Source: a virus
IMG/VR virus record: IMGVR_UViG_3300005977_000013
Location: 1 to 28,207 of that record
Length of the DNA stretch: 28,207 nt
Strand: one strand, 5' to 3'
In this document: positions 15,401 through 22,328 of the stretch, one piece after another
Numbering within the stretch: position 1 is the stretch's first letter
Layout of the letters: each line of letters starts with the position of its first letter
Made by a program: the position numbers and the translations under genes
The notes under the pieces: model-generated
What the model saw: the letters and a program-made list of their open reading frames with translations, nothing else
The model's database searches: none
What the model was told of the DNA's origin: nothing

Positions 15401-15623
15401 AGTTCCTAGCGATTTACAAAATACTTATATCGAGTATGCAATAAATAAAAGAGTTAGAACTTACGTAAACGAAATAATCTCAACAATCAGTTTATTATTT
15501 GAAAAGCAGAAAATAGATTTAAATACTGCACAATCTTATTTACAACAATTACAGAAATATGGATTAACAAATGAAGAAATGCAATTAATCTTATTAAACT
15601 GGCAATTAAGAGCTAATTACTAA
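12447..15623 (+). CDS. Giant minor virion protein, P1070-type (1,058 aa)
   Basis: The largest gene in the window, matching SIRV2 P1070 in size and in its place upstream of the P564-type gene. I prefer the ATG at 12447 (MSFLLNLGDLGTFFSDEL); the frame is open to an ATG at 12390, but the extra 19 residues look like translated leader. The N-terminal 250 residues are amphipathic and Phe-rich (many SQFMND/FFQNVA-like segments). The central and C-terminal parts are helical, with a motif of the form A-E-x-E-L-x-x-L-G repeated at exact 48-residue spacing between 13926 and 14502 and more loosely elsewhere. It probably forms a terminal or fibre structure of the virion. Confidence 0.85.
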   Translation: MSFLLNLGDLGTFFSDELSALENFTNFLSSDFINFFNSVVKDIENTVNFIGQAISDIPTFMQNIANNFLTILQNFVQTAVPVVSGFLTWFETQVVNVFQSLSLLASQFMNDAYTFFQNVANSFAQIISTVVSDFLTSFGQNMAHISGAISQITQFLTPFITPVTLGKFLPIITDKLAEILPEIEIDLSPVGLGGKVPIKFGEIVKAFAESSVDFLNEVRQEIQTTLKEFVKEPFISDFKISAREIFNEIGLGDLPFADPPFTQIAKWVGSRSFSEIKDHLRETILLTGFPAWFTDAFLESPVDDYVPRNPLFRPVSIHDVILGSQYGFLNFDAVSQYAENNLITPKTAKLMYNNQTAKLLQKVIEEGIRQFIITPSDAYNEIIQNVNLAGKDLYLKVFSLEYNYSVQRIVRQFLRSLLSRALSDFGRPYLDFKVLETTVQKLFKELNYPEEIQSVFNVMIQQSQLIYSNQLLLTQLQQITKLGIFDEKKIKAELKANNFNEQIALTILQYELQYVQLQYIFKELEFKLQNYIISSKDAEKELKKLGFDPSIISEVIFEYQIAPLTKYQISQIESLAKKGYLSNDEIKNQLHALGVIKEFEDIFINYVNQEITISSILSIIKEQLKNFLIDSKTVDSELKKLKINDYLTSQIIQENYNVSIAKLQLSYLETLAKNLYYDQTQLSGELSKILKDRTAIDLYAQKFYYEYVFPKIINYYVSLARHGIIGNIKNLPKEIVDYEINPQIQIFQLTTELEYIKSLLKDLQITPTNAENELIKLGMQKDLANLFVQTYVPTLYSLHTIIGNIVNGQLFKVGKVPVNLGNAESELRQLGIPDNQIKILLEQYASSFGLEIWRKYLPSLSTIETAIKYNYPEKQLIDYSFIPSEFLNLYTNLYQYELVGQYVQSLKTDYVQLLVYGVQNIQLESIMKQYGINEVLLGVLKLSAQIKKILTAYQELYLTPSKALSVAEYVSNPTQLLQKVFNEFQVPSDLQNTYIEYAINKRVRTYVNEIISTISLLFEKQKIDLNTAQSYLQQLQKYGLTNEEMQLILLNWQLRANY
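13890..14520 (+). repeat. 48-residue helical repeats in the giant virion protein
   Basis: Five successive motifs (IKAEL, AEKEL, IKNQL, VDSEL, LSGEL) have their terminal Leu codons at 13926, 14070, 14214, 14358 and 14502, exactly 144 nt apart each time. Each unit reads: motif, loop with Gly, helix ending in a Tyr/Asn-rich segment, then a second helix. Repeats are visible in protein, not in DNA. Looser copies occur near 13560, 14743, 14900 and 15518. Confidence 0.75.
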
Positions 15624-15627
15624 TGAC

Positions 15628-15667
15628 AAACATGCCATATACATAATATAAGGTATATAGCATGTTT
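15628..15667. promoter_or_regulatory. Palindromic operator-like site D (40 bp)
   Basis: An inverted repeat with outer arms AAACATGC / GCATGTTT-type ends and inner arms ATATAC / GTATAT; 17 of 20 base pairs match. The centre is 124 bp upstream of the 558-residue gene. Its outer arms match those partly present at sites B and C, so it may be the fullest copy of the operator. Confidence 0.65.
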
Positions 15668-15709
15668 TACGTGACGGTAAAAAAGGGCAAGAACATTAAG
15701 AACATATGA

Positions 15710-15729
15710 TATACATTATATTATGTATA
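15710..15729. promoter_or_regulatory. Palindromic operator-like site E (proximal)
   Basis: TATACATTATATTATGTATA is a 20-bp palindrome with one mismatched pair, centred 52 bp before the ATG of the 558-residue gene. Together with site D it gives the same -120/-55 pair of sites as at the coat protein gene. Confidence 0.6.
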
Positions 15730-15771
15730 AGTTGTGTGTAGTTTTTTACGGCATAAAACAAAATATAAAAC

Positions 15772-17448
15772 ATGCCTACTCCGTATCCCGTAAAATTCAA
15801 ATTACCGCTTGAATTTTTAACGTTACAAGACTGGAATAATTTTGTGCAAAATTTATTATTTCTAAATCAATACGGCTCAGCACAACTTTTAAAATATTAT
15901 CAAAACGGAAATTTTCAAAATATAAATGATGTAATTGCTAAATATTTATATGTTTCTGCTTTAAAAGTCGCAGGATATAACGTTTTACATAATTTATCTG
16001 AACCGTTAGCTTATACCTTTGGGGAAGGAGAACAACAACCATTTGAAAGTATGGCAAATAAACCGACTCCTGGATTAGAAACTGTAATATTGCCAACTCT
16101 AAATTTCCAAATACAATTACAACCTTTAGCTAAGCAATTAAAACTATTAATACCTAATGTAATAAGTAAAATTACAACTCCGACTAGAATTGCAGGCACA
16201 CAATTTCAATTTTCTGGAAGTGCAACAGTACAAACTTTAATAGAAGACTATTTAAATCCTACATATTTACAAACTTGGAGAGAAATAATAATACAAAATC
16301 TTGGAACTTCTGCAGTTCAAATTAATAATTCTATCTATCTAATGCCTAAAAATTGCTTAAAAATAACTGCAAGTTCTCCTAGTGAAATTCAATTAACTGC
16401 ACAAACTCCAACTTTGTTAAGCGAAGAAATTGAATTCATAACTACTCAAACCCAACAATATATAACTGTATATACAATTACGATAACAAATAATCAGGCG
16501 AATCCTACTCCTTCACCATTTCAACAATTGTTAAATTTAAATTTATCATCAATCTTATCAAGTTCTAGTCAACTTTTGAATTTACAATTTTGTTTAGACG
16601 TGAATTGTAATACTCCGCTTTATGCATGGATTGAACAAAATAGTTTATCTAATGCCTATATTTGGATTAATTTACCGACTTCAGTACCGGCAAATGGTTC
16701 ATTAACTATTTATATGTTTGTTAGAAATTCAATACAATATCCATATACTGGAATAGCACCGAATTTAACTCCTACTTATGGACAATATGATAATGGAGAA
16801 AATGTATTTAGATTTTATGATAATTTCGCTGGAACTACATTAAGTTCAAAATGGGTGACAGGAGTTTCAGGGGGGACATATACTGTTAATAATGGTCTAA
16901 CTTTAAATATTTTTCCAACACAAGGAAATTATGTTTATGTTGCGTCAGCATCAGCAATAGCGAATATCCCAATAATCGTTGAGGCATATATGAACGGCAA
17001 CAGTCCAGATGTTGCAGGCCCTAGGTTTGGATTTGGCCTAGTACCGTCTCAAACTTATCTACTTGCAGACGGCCAAAGTCAAGACCATATTTCATGGCAA
17101 GGAACTGAATTAGCAGTAACTGAAATTGTTATGGCCACACAGGTAGGAAGTAGTTATAATAACCCCGGCGGTGTAAATCCAGTAGATAGTAATTATCATA
17201 TTTGGGGAATTGCATGGCTTTCAGGTGAGGCACTATTTTGGTATAATGGTTATTCTCCTGTGACCAGTTCAACTACTGACGTTCCAACTGATACAAATTA
17301 TCTTACTCTCTCATATTATGCATATGGCGGAATTTCTGGAACATTGCCAAATTTACAATTTCAATGGGTCAGAGTAAGAGCTTATCCTCCAAACGGGGTA
17401 ATGCCTTCAAATTCTCAGCCACAAAAAACAATAATACTATTGAGCTGA
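15772..17448 (+). CDS. Minor virion protein, P564-type, with lectin-like domain (558 aa)
   Basis: A 558-residue protein close in length and position to SIRV2 P564. Visible parts: an N-terminal helical segment (LPLEFLTLQDWNNFVQNLLF) shared in outline with two other proteins here; a beta-rich block at about 170-215 (IIIQNLGTSAVQINNS, LKITASSPSEIQLTA); and a C-terminal half resembling DUF2341/concanavalin-A-like folds (CLDVNCNTPLYAWIEQ, NLPTSVPANGSLTIYMFVRN, then a jelly-roll-like region ending VRVRAYPPNG). Such domains bind glycans, so host recognition is plausible. It is expressed from a promoter with two palindromes and followed 7 bp later by the 440-residue gene. Confidence 0.75.
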   Translation: MPTPYPVKFKLPLEFLTLQDWNNFVQNLLFLNQYGSAQLLKYYQNGNFQNINDVIAKYLYVSALKVAGYNVLHNLSEPLAYTFGEGEQQPFESMANKPTPGLETVILPTLNFQIQLQPLAKQLKLLIPNVISKITTPTRIAGTQFQFSGSATVQTLIEDYLNPTYLQTWREIIIQNLGTSAVQINNSIYLMPKNCLKITASSPSEIQLTAQTPTLLSEEIEFITTQTQQYITVYTITITNNQANPTPSPFQQLLNLNLSSILSSSSQLLNLQFCLDVNCNTPLYAWIEQNSLSNAYIWINLPTSVPANGSLTIYMFVRNSIQYPYTGIAPNLTPTYGQYDNGENVFRFYDNFAGTTLSSKWVTGVSGGTYTVNNGLTLNIFPTQGNYVYVASASAIANIPIIVEAYMNGNSPDVAGPRFGFGLVPSQTYLLADGQSQDHISWQGTELAVTEIVMATQVGSSYNNPGGVNPVDSNYHIWGIAWLSGEALFWYNGYSPVTSSTTDVPTDTNYLTLSYYAYGGISGTLPNLQFQWVRVRAYPPNGVMPSNSQPQKTIILLS

Positions 17449-17455
17449 TATAAAA

Positions 17456-18778
17456 ATGTCCGCAGTAACTGTCGCAACAACTTCATTTCCCTGTCAGTCA
17501 GTTTATCAAATTGCTAATCTATTATCTCCCCCAACTAAATATTCATTAATTTCCTCTTCTTTATGGAACGAAATTGTTCAAGATTTATATCTAACTTACA
17601 GTGTTTTTAAATATATTAACTATTTATCTCAATATCCATATCCAGAATATATACAGCCTGCAATTGATGAATTTCTTAATTTTCCTTATCAATTTACGCC
17701 TTATCAATTTACGTCTCTATTGATTGCACAAAAAGGAATTCCTCTCACCACAGATGAATTTAATAAACTCATTGATGCAATTATAGAATTAGCTAACGAA
17801 TTTGATATTAATCTAAAAACACAACTAAGTCATGTTCAACATGATCAAATTGTCAAATCTTCACAATTTTCAAACGTAATTTATGCAATAAATCAATTAT
17901 TAACCTTCAACTTTAATACTTACTTTCTTTTAAGTTGCTCAGGCTATGAATTTAGTAATTTATTAAGTAAACAAAATACATTTTTGAATGTGTTAATTGG
18001 AATTTTAAATACAGCAATAACTATCTCAGATAACACTTATGTTAAAAATTTACTTATATACAATTCGAATCGTTCTATAAATATTTATGGTTCTATCGGC
18101 ACAATAGTAATGGAAACAAACAATGGCGGAATATTTTTATACAATTACGGTTCAGTTGAAACGATTAATATAAATCAAGAAAAAAAAGGAATTTTTTTGA
18201 ACGATAATTCTTATATTAATTCTATTAATATAGGAACAGACAATGGCGGAATATTTTTAGATAATTACACATATATAAACTCAGTAAAAATAGGAACGGA
18301 AAGTATTGGCGTTTATTTAGATAATTATTCTGTAGTATACACATTAAATATAGGGACTGATAGTGGTGGAATATATTTAGAGAATTACACATATATAAAC
18401 TCAGTAAATATAGGAACAGAAGGTTTTGGCGTTTTTTTAGATAATTATTCTGTACTATACACATTAAATATAGGAACTGATAATGGAGGAGTATATTTAG
18501 ATAATTACACATCAGTCAATACAATAACTATACAAACTGAAAATGCAGGAGTATATTTGAATAATAATGCATATGTAAACACCCTATATGTAGAAAATAA
18601 TATTCGTGGAGTATATTTGAATAATGATACATATATAAATACTCTATATGTAGAAAATAATGTTGGCGGAATATATTTAAATGATAATGCAGTAATAGAA
18701 AATTTAATTTGCAAACAAAATTCTGGAGGAGTATATGTTTCTGGAAATGCAAAAATCATAAATAATCAGTGCATCTAA
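17456..18778 (+). CDS. Beta-helix fibre-like protein with 20-residue repeats (440 aa)
   Basis: A 440-residue protein in two parts. Residues 1-220 are mostly helical, with a WNEIVQDLY motif near residue 37 that resembles the N-termini of the 558- and 269-residue proteins. Residues 224-440 are eleven tandem units of 20 residues, consensus GG(I/V)YLDNYTYINTLNIGTDN, which predicts a stacked right-handed beta-helix like those in viral tailspikes. It is very rich in Asn and has a single Cys near its C-terminus. It lies 7 bp downstream of the P564-type gene, so it is likely a virion or receptor-binding component. No enzyme residues can be recognised. Confidence 0.75.
   Translation: MSAVTVATTSFPCQSVYQIANLLSPPTKYSLISSSLWNEIVQDLYLTYSVFKYINYLSQYPYPEYIQPAIDEFLNFPYQFTPYQFTSLLIAQKGIPLTTDEFNKLIDAIIELANEFDINLKTQLSHVQHDQIVKSSQFSNVIYAINQLLTFNFNTYFLLSCSGYEFSNLLSKQNTFLNVLIGILNTAITISDNTYVKNLLIYNSNRSINIYGSIGTIVMETNNGGIFLYNYGSVETININQEKKGIFLNDNSYINSINIGTDNGGIFLDNYTYINSVKIGTESIGVYLDNYSVVYTLNIGTDSGGIYLENYTYINSVNIGTEGFGVFLDNYSVLYTLNIGTDNGGVYLDNYTSVNTITIQTENAGVYLNNNAYVNTLYVENNIRGVYLNNDTYINTLYVENNVGGIYLNDNAVIENLICKQNSGGVYVSGNAKIINNQCI
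18125..18775 (+). repeat. 60-bp tandem coding repeats, partly as 120-bp pairs
   Basis: Eleven consecutive 60-bp units (the last partial) encode the 20-residue repeats. In 18240-18480 alternate units match best (units starting GGAATATTT/GGAATATAT and those starting GGCGTTT), giving a 120-bp higher-order period with near-identical DNA. This shows recent duplication of a two-unit block. Antisense frames stay open through the repeat as a by-product. Confidence 0.85.
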
Positions 18779-19255
18779 CTATAATTTACAAAATACAAAT
18801 TCTCTATTATCGTCAGTAATAAAAGTCAAAATTGTTCCATACATTTTTTTCATTAACTCAAAGCGTTTTTCAGTCCAGTCATGAATAGCAATACAATATT
18901 GCTTATATTTTTGCAATTGAGAAAAATCTAGATTTTTTTCACAACCTTCACAATCCATAATTAGAACGTCAGTATTTGGATATTCTTTTCCAGACCATTC
19001 CCCATTTATCTCAACTTTATCACAAATATTAAATTCTTTACAAACTTTTTCCTTAAATCTCTTATTTAATTTTTCTTCTTTTTCATAACCGATAATTCTC
19101 CTAGCGTCTTTCAGGAGAAAATATAAAGCTGAACTTCCACAATCATTTCCGATTATTGTAATTGTCTTATCTTTCACATCTATTTTTCCATAAGCTAAAT
19201 CAAATTCGTGCCAATAACAACATTCCAATTTACAAAAATAATCTTTGTAATCCAT
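18779..19255 (-). CDS. SAM-dependent methyltransferase-like protein (158 aa)
   Basis: A Rossmann-type methyltransferase outline: motif I IIGNDCGSSALYFLL (a variant of the D-x-G-x-G loop), motif II IIGYEKEEKLNKRF with the acidic residue expected to hold the ribose, and motif IV-like DVLIMDCEGCE. Methyltransferases of about 158 residues occur in rudiviruses. The substrate is unknown. I choose the ATG at 19255, preceded by GGTGAT only 3 nt away; the frame opens at 19273, giving 164 residues. It is downstream of the 269-residue gene by about 20 bp and convergent with the beta-helix gene, touching it end to end. Confidence 0.7.
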   Translation of the reverse strand: MDYKDYFCKLECCYWHEFDLAYGKIDVKDKTITIIGNDCGSSALYFLLKDARRIIGYEKEEKLNKRFKEKVCKEFNICDKVEINGEWSGKEYPNTDVLIMDCEGCEKNLDFSQLQKYKQYCIAIHDWTEKRFELMKKMYGTILTFITDDNREFVFCKL

Positions 19256-19275
19256 AACATCACCTAATTTCATAA

Positions 19276-20085
19276 TTAGGAACTAATAACTTCAAACAAT
19301 GCGTAAACCTTAGCTTTTCCAGTCGCCCATGCGTAAATATTTGAAGGATTATTAACATGAATTTCTATTGAATCATTTTGAAGAATTGGGAAATTATTAT
19401 ATAAATTATTCCCAATATAAACTATATAATTACTCAAGTTTTGTAATATTATTCTTACAGTTTCAATTGAAGGGCCAGTGTACAAAGGTGAAGGAGTTGT
19501 GGAAACATCCAACTGCAAACCTTGAATTGTTGGAGACGATAAATACAAACCAAGTTTATTAATTGTATTTGCTAAACCGACAGTTGCTAAATACACATAT
19601 CCAAGTACATATTCTATAGAATTTGCAACAAAATAAATAGCACTTTGTAATGAAACTCCTAATTTTTCAGAAACTGAGCCAACTAAAGCGTAAAATGAAT
19701 CATAAAATTCATTCAAATTCTGTTTAATTGTAGTATCAATTTGACTAGGAAGTTTTGAAATCGCATAATAAAGTTGTTGATTTGAGTATAATATTGAATT
19801 TATTTGTTGATCTGCAGTTGCTATAAATCCTGCAATATAAATTGGATCAAGTTCCGTAATGACAGGCTGACCCGCAACGTAAACCTCATCATAGAAAAAT
19901 CCAGAATCAGCAGTAATTGAATTTGGAACTGTAAGATTCCCATTTTTAAGAATAGAAGTAACTGCATTTCCGCCTGTCTCATAAAGCTGAATTAAAAGCA
20001 AAGATGCAGTATTCCACATACTTGATGTTAATCGTTGAAACGGTGAGGCCAACAATTCGCTAATTGATGTATATGTAATGCTCAT
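19276..20085 (-). CDS. Probable virion/fibre protein (269 aa)
   Basis: No named family, but it shares modules with the 558-residue virion protein. Its N-terminal LTSSMWNTASLLLIQLYE segment aligns with LTLQDWNNFVQNLLFLNQ there. Its C-terminal block (VRIILQNLSNYIVYIGNN, then DSIEIHVNNPSNIYAWATG) aligns with IIIQNLGTSAVQINNS and LKITASSPSEIQLTA. The middle is helical and Ser/Asn rich. It sits behind a perfect palindrome of the late type, centred 52 bp upstream. I infer a virion surface or scaffold protein, co-transcribed with the methyltransferase. Confidence 0.65.
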   Translation of the reverse strand: MSITYTSISELLASPFQRLTSSMWNTASLLLIQLYETGGNAVTSILKNGNLTVPNSITADSGFFYDEVYVAGQPVITELDPIYIAGFIATADQQINSILYSNQQLYYAISKLPSQIDTTIKQNLNEFYDSFYALVGSVSEKLGVSLQSAIYFVANSIEYVLGYVYLATVGLANTINKLGLYLSSPTIQGLQLDVSTTPSPLYTGPSIETVRIILQNLSNYIVYIGNNLYNNFPILQNDSIEIHVNNPSNIYAWATGKAKVYALFEVISS

Positions 20086-20128
20086 ACGATTTTTATCCTA
20101 TCATGACCTAAAAAACTATTCACAACTA

Positions 20129-20157
20129 ATTCATAATATTATGAATATAGCATGTTC
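20129..20157. promoter_or_regulatory. Palindromic operator-like site C
   Basis: ATTCATAATATTATGAAT (20129-20146) is a perfect 18-bp palindrome followed by ATAGCATGTT, the right outer arm seen at site D. The centre is 52 bp from the 269-residue gene (minus) and 79 bp from the glycosyltransferase gene (plus), so it could control both. Confidence 0.65.
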
Positions 20158-20185
20158 TCATTGATCTCACCAGAAATCAAGATAA

Positions 20186-20200
20186 CTAATATTTGTCATA
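20186..20200 (+). promoter_or_regulatory. Promoter of the two-gene glycosyltransferase unit
   Basis: An AACTAATAT A/T stretch followed by TGTCATA (20194-20200), 16 nt before the ATG at 20217. Confidence 0.55.
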
Positions 20201-20216
20201 ACTTGAGAAGAATATT

Positions 20217-20822
20217 ATGAAGATTTTCACATTTGTAGGATTTACAAAACATCTAAAAGAATTGGATTTCGATTATGTTATAGTTGATAAGACATTTAAT
20301 GATATAACTCCCCAGTTAATAAAGAAATTTAGAGATAAGATAATCTGGAATGAAACAAATAGTGATATAAGACCTGTAAGAATTGCGAAACAATTACTGA
20401 AGATTCTAGAAATAGCAAAAAAAGAAGATGATGATATATTCGCTATAGTAGATAGTGACCTAATAGTCCCAAATTTGAGAAATATTGATCCTAACGATAA
20501 AATATTAACTTTGTGTTATTGGCTTTATTATCCATGGACTAATGAAATAAGACCATTCTGTTCAGGAACAAACTATATATTTAGGAAAAGTCATATTCCA
20601 ATTTTTGAAATTATATTAAATGCTTATCTTGACAAACAATATTATGAAGAATTTCCAGTTGATGTATTTCTACATGACCATATTCTTCACGTAAATGTAC
20701 TGAAGTTAGGAACTATACATTATGTAAAAACTCCAGAAGGAGAGAAAAAAACAGAATTTACTTGGAATGATATAAATGAAGTATTTAAACATATTCCTGA
20801 ATTTGTATTAATAGCATGGTAA
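20217..20822 (+). CDS. GT-A-like glycosyltransferase (201 aa)
   Basis: A 201-residue protein with the GT-A hallmark D-x-D at residues 79-81 in DIFAIVDSDLIVPN, where the aspartates hold the metal and sugar nucleotide. Other landmarks are KIIWNETNSDIRPVRIAKQL upstream and FCSGTNYIFRKSHI (a G-x-x-(Y/F) acceptor-site-like segment) and DVFLHDHILH downstream. It is short for a GT-A enzyme (usual 230-300), so it may be minimal or divergent. It is followed 19 bp later by a GT-B glycosyltransferase; the two probably act in the same sugar chain. Confidence 0.65.
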   Translation: MKIFTFVGFTKHLKELDFDYVIVDKTFNDITPQLIKKFRDKIIWNETNSDIRPVRIAKQLLKILEIAKKEDDDIFAIVDSDLIVPNLRNIDPNDKILTLCYWLYYPWTNEIRPFCSGTNYIFRKSHIPIFEIILNAYLDKQYYEEFPVDVFLHDHILHVNVLKLGTIHYVKTPEGEKKTEFTWNDINEVFKHIPEFVLIAW

Positions 20823-20841
20823 AAAATAAGGTGATATATAA

Positions 20842-21903
20842 TTGCAAACCCCGATTTATTACGTTTACCCTCAACATCATGACGTTTCATTCAAATTTAT
20901 CGCTAAAGAACATATAAAAATGTTGAGAGAAAAATATACAGTTTATGAAATACCTGCTTTATCATTTTATCAATTTACTCCTTTTAAATATCCAATTTCT
21001 ATAATTCATCCGTTCTTTTATAGCATGTGGCATTGGGGTAACATTGAATTTTCATTCTTTGAACAATATAGATCTAGAGTTAGTCAGATTATTGGAGTTG
21101 AAGTGGCCGATAGTGATAGAATTGCAGAGAAATATGTTGAATATGGAAATAATTATGCTGACAAAATAATTGTAAATTCTGAATGGTCAAAAAATGCATT
21201 TATAAACTCTGGCTTAAAGATTCCAATATTTAAAGTTGTACATAATTTTAATGAAAGACTATTGACAAATGATGAGAAATTAAAAATTGATGATCAAGTA
21301 AAATATATTGAAAAAGTTAAAAATGAAAAGAAAATTAAGTTAATTTTCATATCGTTATGGCATTCTGACTTTAGAAAGGGGGCCGATTTATTCCATGTAA
21401 TAGCTAAGGAAATTCAAAAAGAAAGAGATGATGTCTATTTCCTAGTAAAATCAGGCGGGCCTAGGACAGATTTTCAAGATCTCAAAATGTTTAATCTCAC
21501 AGGAAATACTGATTTTGACAATATTGTAAAAATGTATAGAATTTCTGACTTGTATTTATTACCAAGTAGAGGCGGAAGTTTTGAACTTAATGGCCTAGAG
21601 GCATTCATTTCCAAAATTCCGACAATTGCCACAAAAGGTGGGGCATGGGAAGAATATTTTCCTTCCCAATTGAAAGATTTACTAGTTGATTCTTGCAATT
21701 CACCAGTAGTTCTTCCAGGAAATCCAATTCATATAGGAAAAGGAGTAGAAATGTGCATAAATGACGCAATAGATAAAATATTAGAAGTTATAGATAAACT
21801 GGATGAGTATAAGGCAAAAATTGAAGAGAATTATAACTTTTGGTTAGAAAATTTCAGTTATAATGCAGTTAAAAAACAACTTTTCAATGTCTTAACTTTT
21901 TGA
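20842..21903 (+). CDS. GT-B (GT4-type) glycosyltransferase (353 aa), TTG start
   Basis: A 353-residue glycosyltransferase. The C-terminal domain shows IFISLWHSDFRKGADLFHVI (nucleotide-binding entry) and LPSRGGSFELNGLEAFISKI, the E-x7-E-like sugar-donor loop, then ATKGGAWEEYFP. The N-terminal domain has IIGVEVADSDRIAEKYVEYG and IVNSEWSKNAFINSG, typical of GT4 acceptor-side helices. The start is TTG at 20842, with GGTGAT 6 nt upstream (20830-20835). It is co-transcribed with the GT-A-like gene. Its 3' end overlaps the convergent 117-residue gene by 12 bp. Target could be coat or fibre protein. Confidence 0.85.
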   Translation: MQTPIYYVYPQHHDVSFKFIAKEHIKMLREKYTVYEIPALSFYQFTPFKYPISIIHPFFYSMWHWGNIEFSFFEQYRSRVSQIIGVEVADSDRIAEKYVEYGNNYADKIIVNSEWSKNAFINSGLKIPIFKVVHNFNERLLTNDEKLKIDDQVKYIEKVKNEKKIKLIFISLWHSDFRKGADLFHVIAKEIQKERDDVYFLVKSGGPRTDFQDLKMFNLTGNTDFDNIVKMYRISDLYLLPSRGGSFELNGLEAFISKIPTIATKGGAWEEYFPSQLKDLLVDSCNSPVVLPGNPIHIGKGVEMCINDAIDKILEVIDKLDEYKAKIEENYNFWLENFSYNAVKKQLFNVLTF

Positions 21904-22245
21904 TAAAAGTTCAACAATTTGCTTTAATAATTCTGTATTTTCTCCTCTTTCTGTACCAATTACTTCACTAACAAATTCATCAATCTTCAATAATTGTAAA
22001 GTTCTTTGGATTATTGAAACTGAAAATCTATGAGTTTGTTGAACTATCTGAAAGATCTTTTTAGCTATTTTTTCAGCATTAAATTTGTTATATTCAATTA
22101 TAAGAGAAACATTGCTATATTTCGCTATAACTCTTTCCTTTTCAATGATTATCATAAGCTTATATTTATTGTCCACAATTATTTCGGCCTTATTATTACT
22201 AATTCTGACTATAGTATTTTCACTTAACTTTAAATCGTTATTCAT
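21892..22245 (-). CDS. Hypothetical protein (117 aa), start revised
   Basis: Not recognised. The longest frame runs to 22311, but the stretch before the ATG at 22245 contains a TATGTATGTCATA promoter element (complement of 22263-22275), so I start the protein at MNNDLKLSENTIVRIS. The N-terminal half reads as successive beta strands (KAEIIVDNKYKLMIIIEKER; YSNVSLIIEYN). The C-terminal half is helical (AEKIAKKIFQIVQQ...; TELLKQIVELLSKS). Function unknown. It is convergent with the glycosyltransferase gene. Confidence 0.6.
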   Translation of the reverse strand: MNNDLKLSENTIVRISNNKAEIIVDNKYKLMIIIEKERVIAKYSNVSLIIEYNKFNAEKIAKKIFQIVQQTHRFSVSIIQRTLQLLKIDEFVSEVIGTERGENTELLKQIVELLSKS

Positions 22246-22262
22246 GATCAATTGATAAGATT

Positions 22263-22312
22263 TATGACATACATATTTTTTTACCTTTATCATAAGCATT
22301 AAATTGGTCATA
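22263..22312. promoter_or_regulatory. Divergent promoter elements of the 117-residue gene and the permease gene
   Basis: TGTCATA on the minus strand (complement of 22263-22269) follows AAAAAATATGTA and lies 18 nt before the ATG at 22245. On the plus strand GGTCATA (22306-22312) lies 16 nt before the permease ATG at 22329; it is a one-base variant of the element. Confidence 0.5.
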
Positions 22313-22328
22313 AAATCGCATCCATAAT

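Noticed and set aside
18225-18759. Long antisense reading frames over the 60-bp repeats
   Set aside because: They result from periodic, low-complexity sequence; the plus strand encodes a coherent beta-helix and the antisense products are Leu/Tyr/Cys-rich nonsense.
18125-18775. CRISPR-like periodic array
   Set aside because: The whole 60-bp period is coding and degenerate, with no constant repeat separated by unique spacers.
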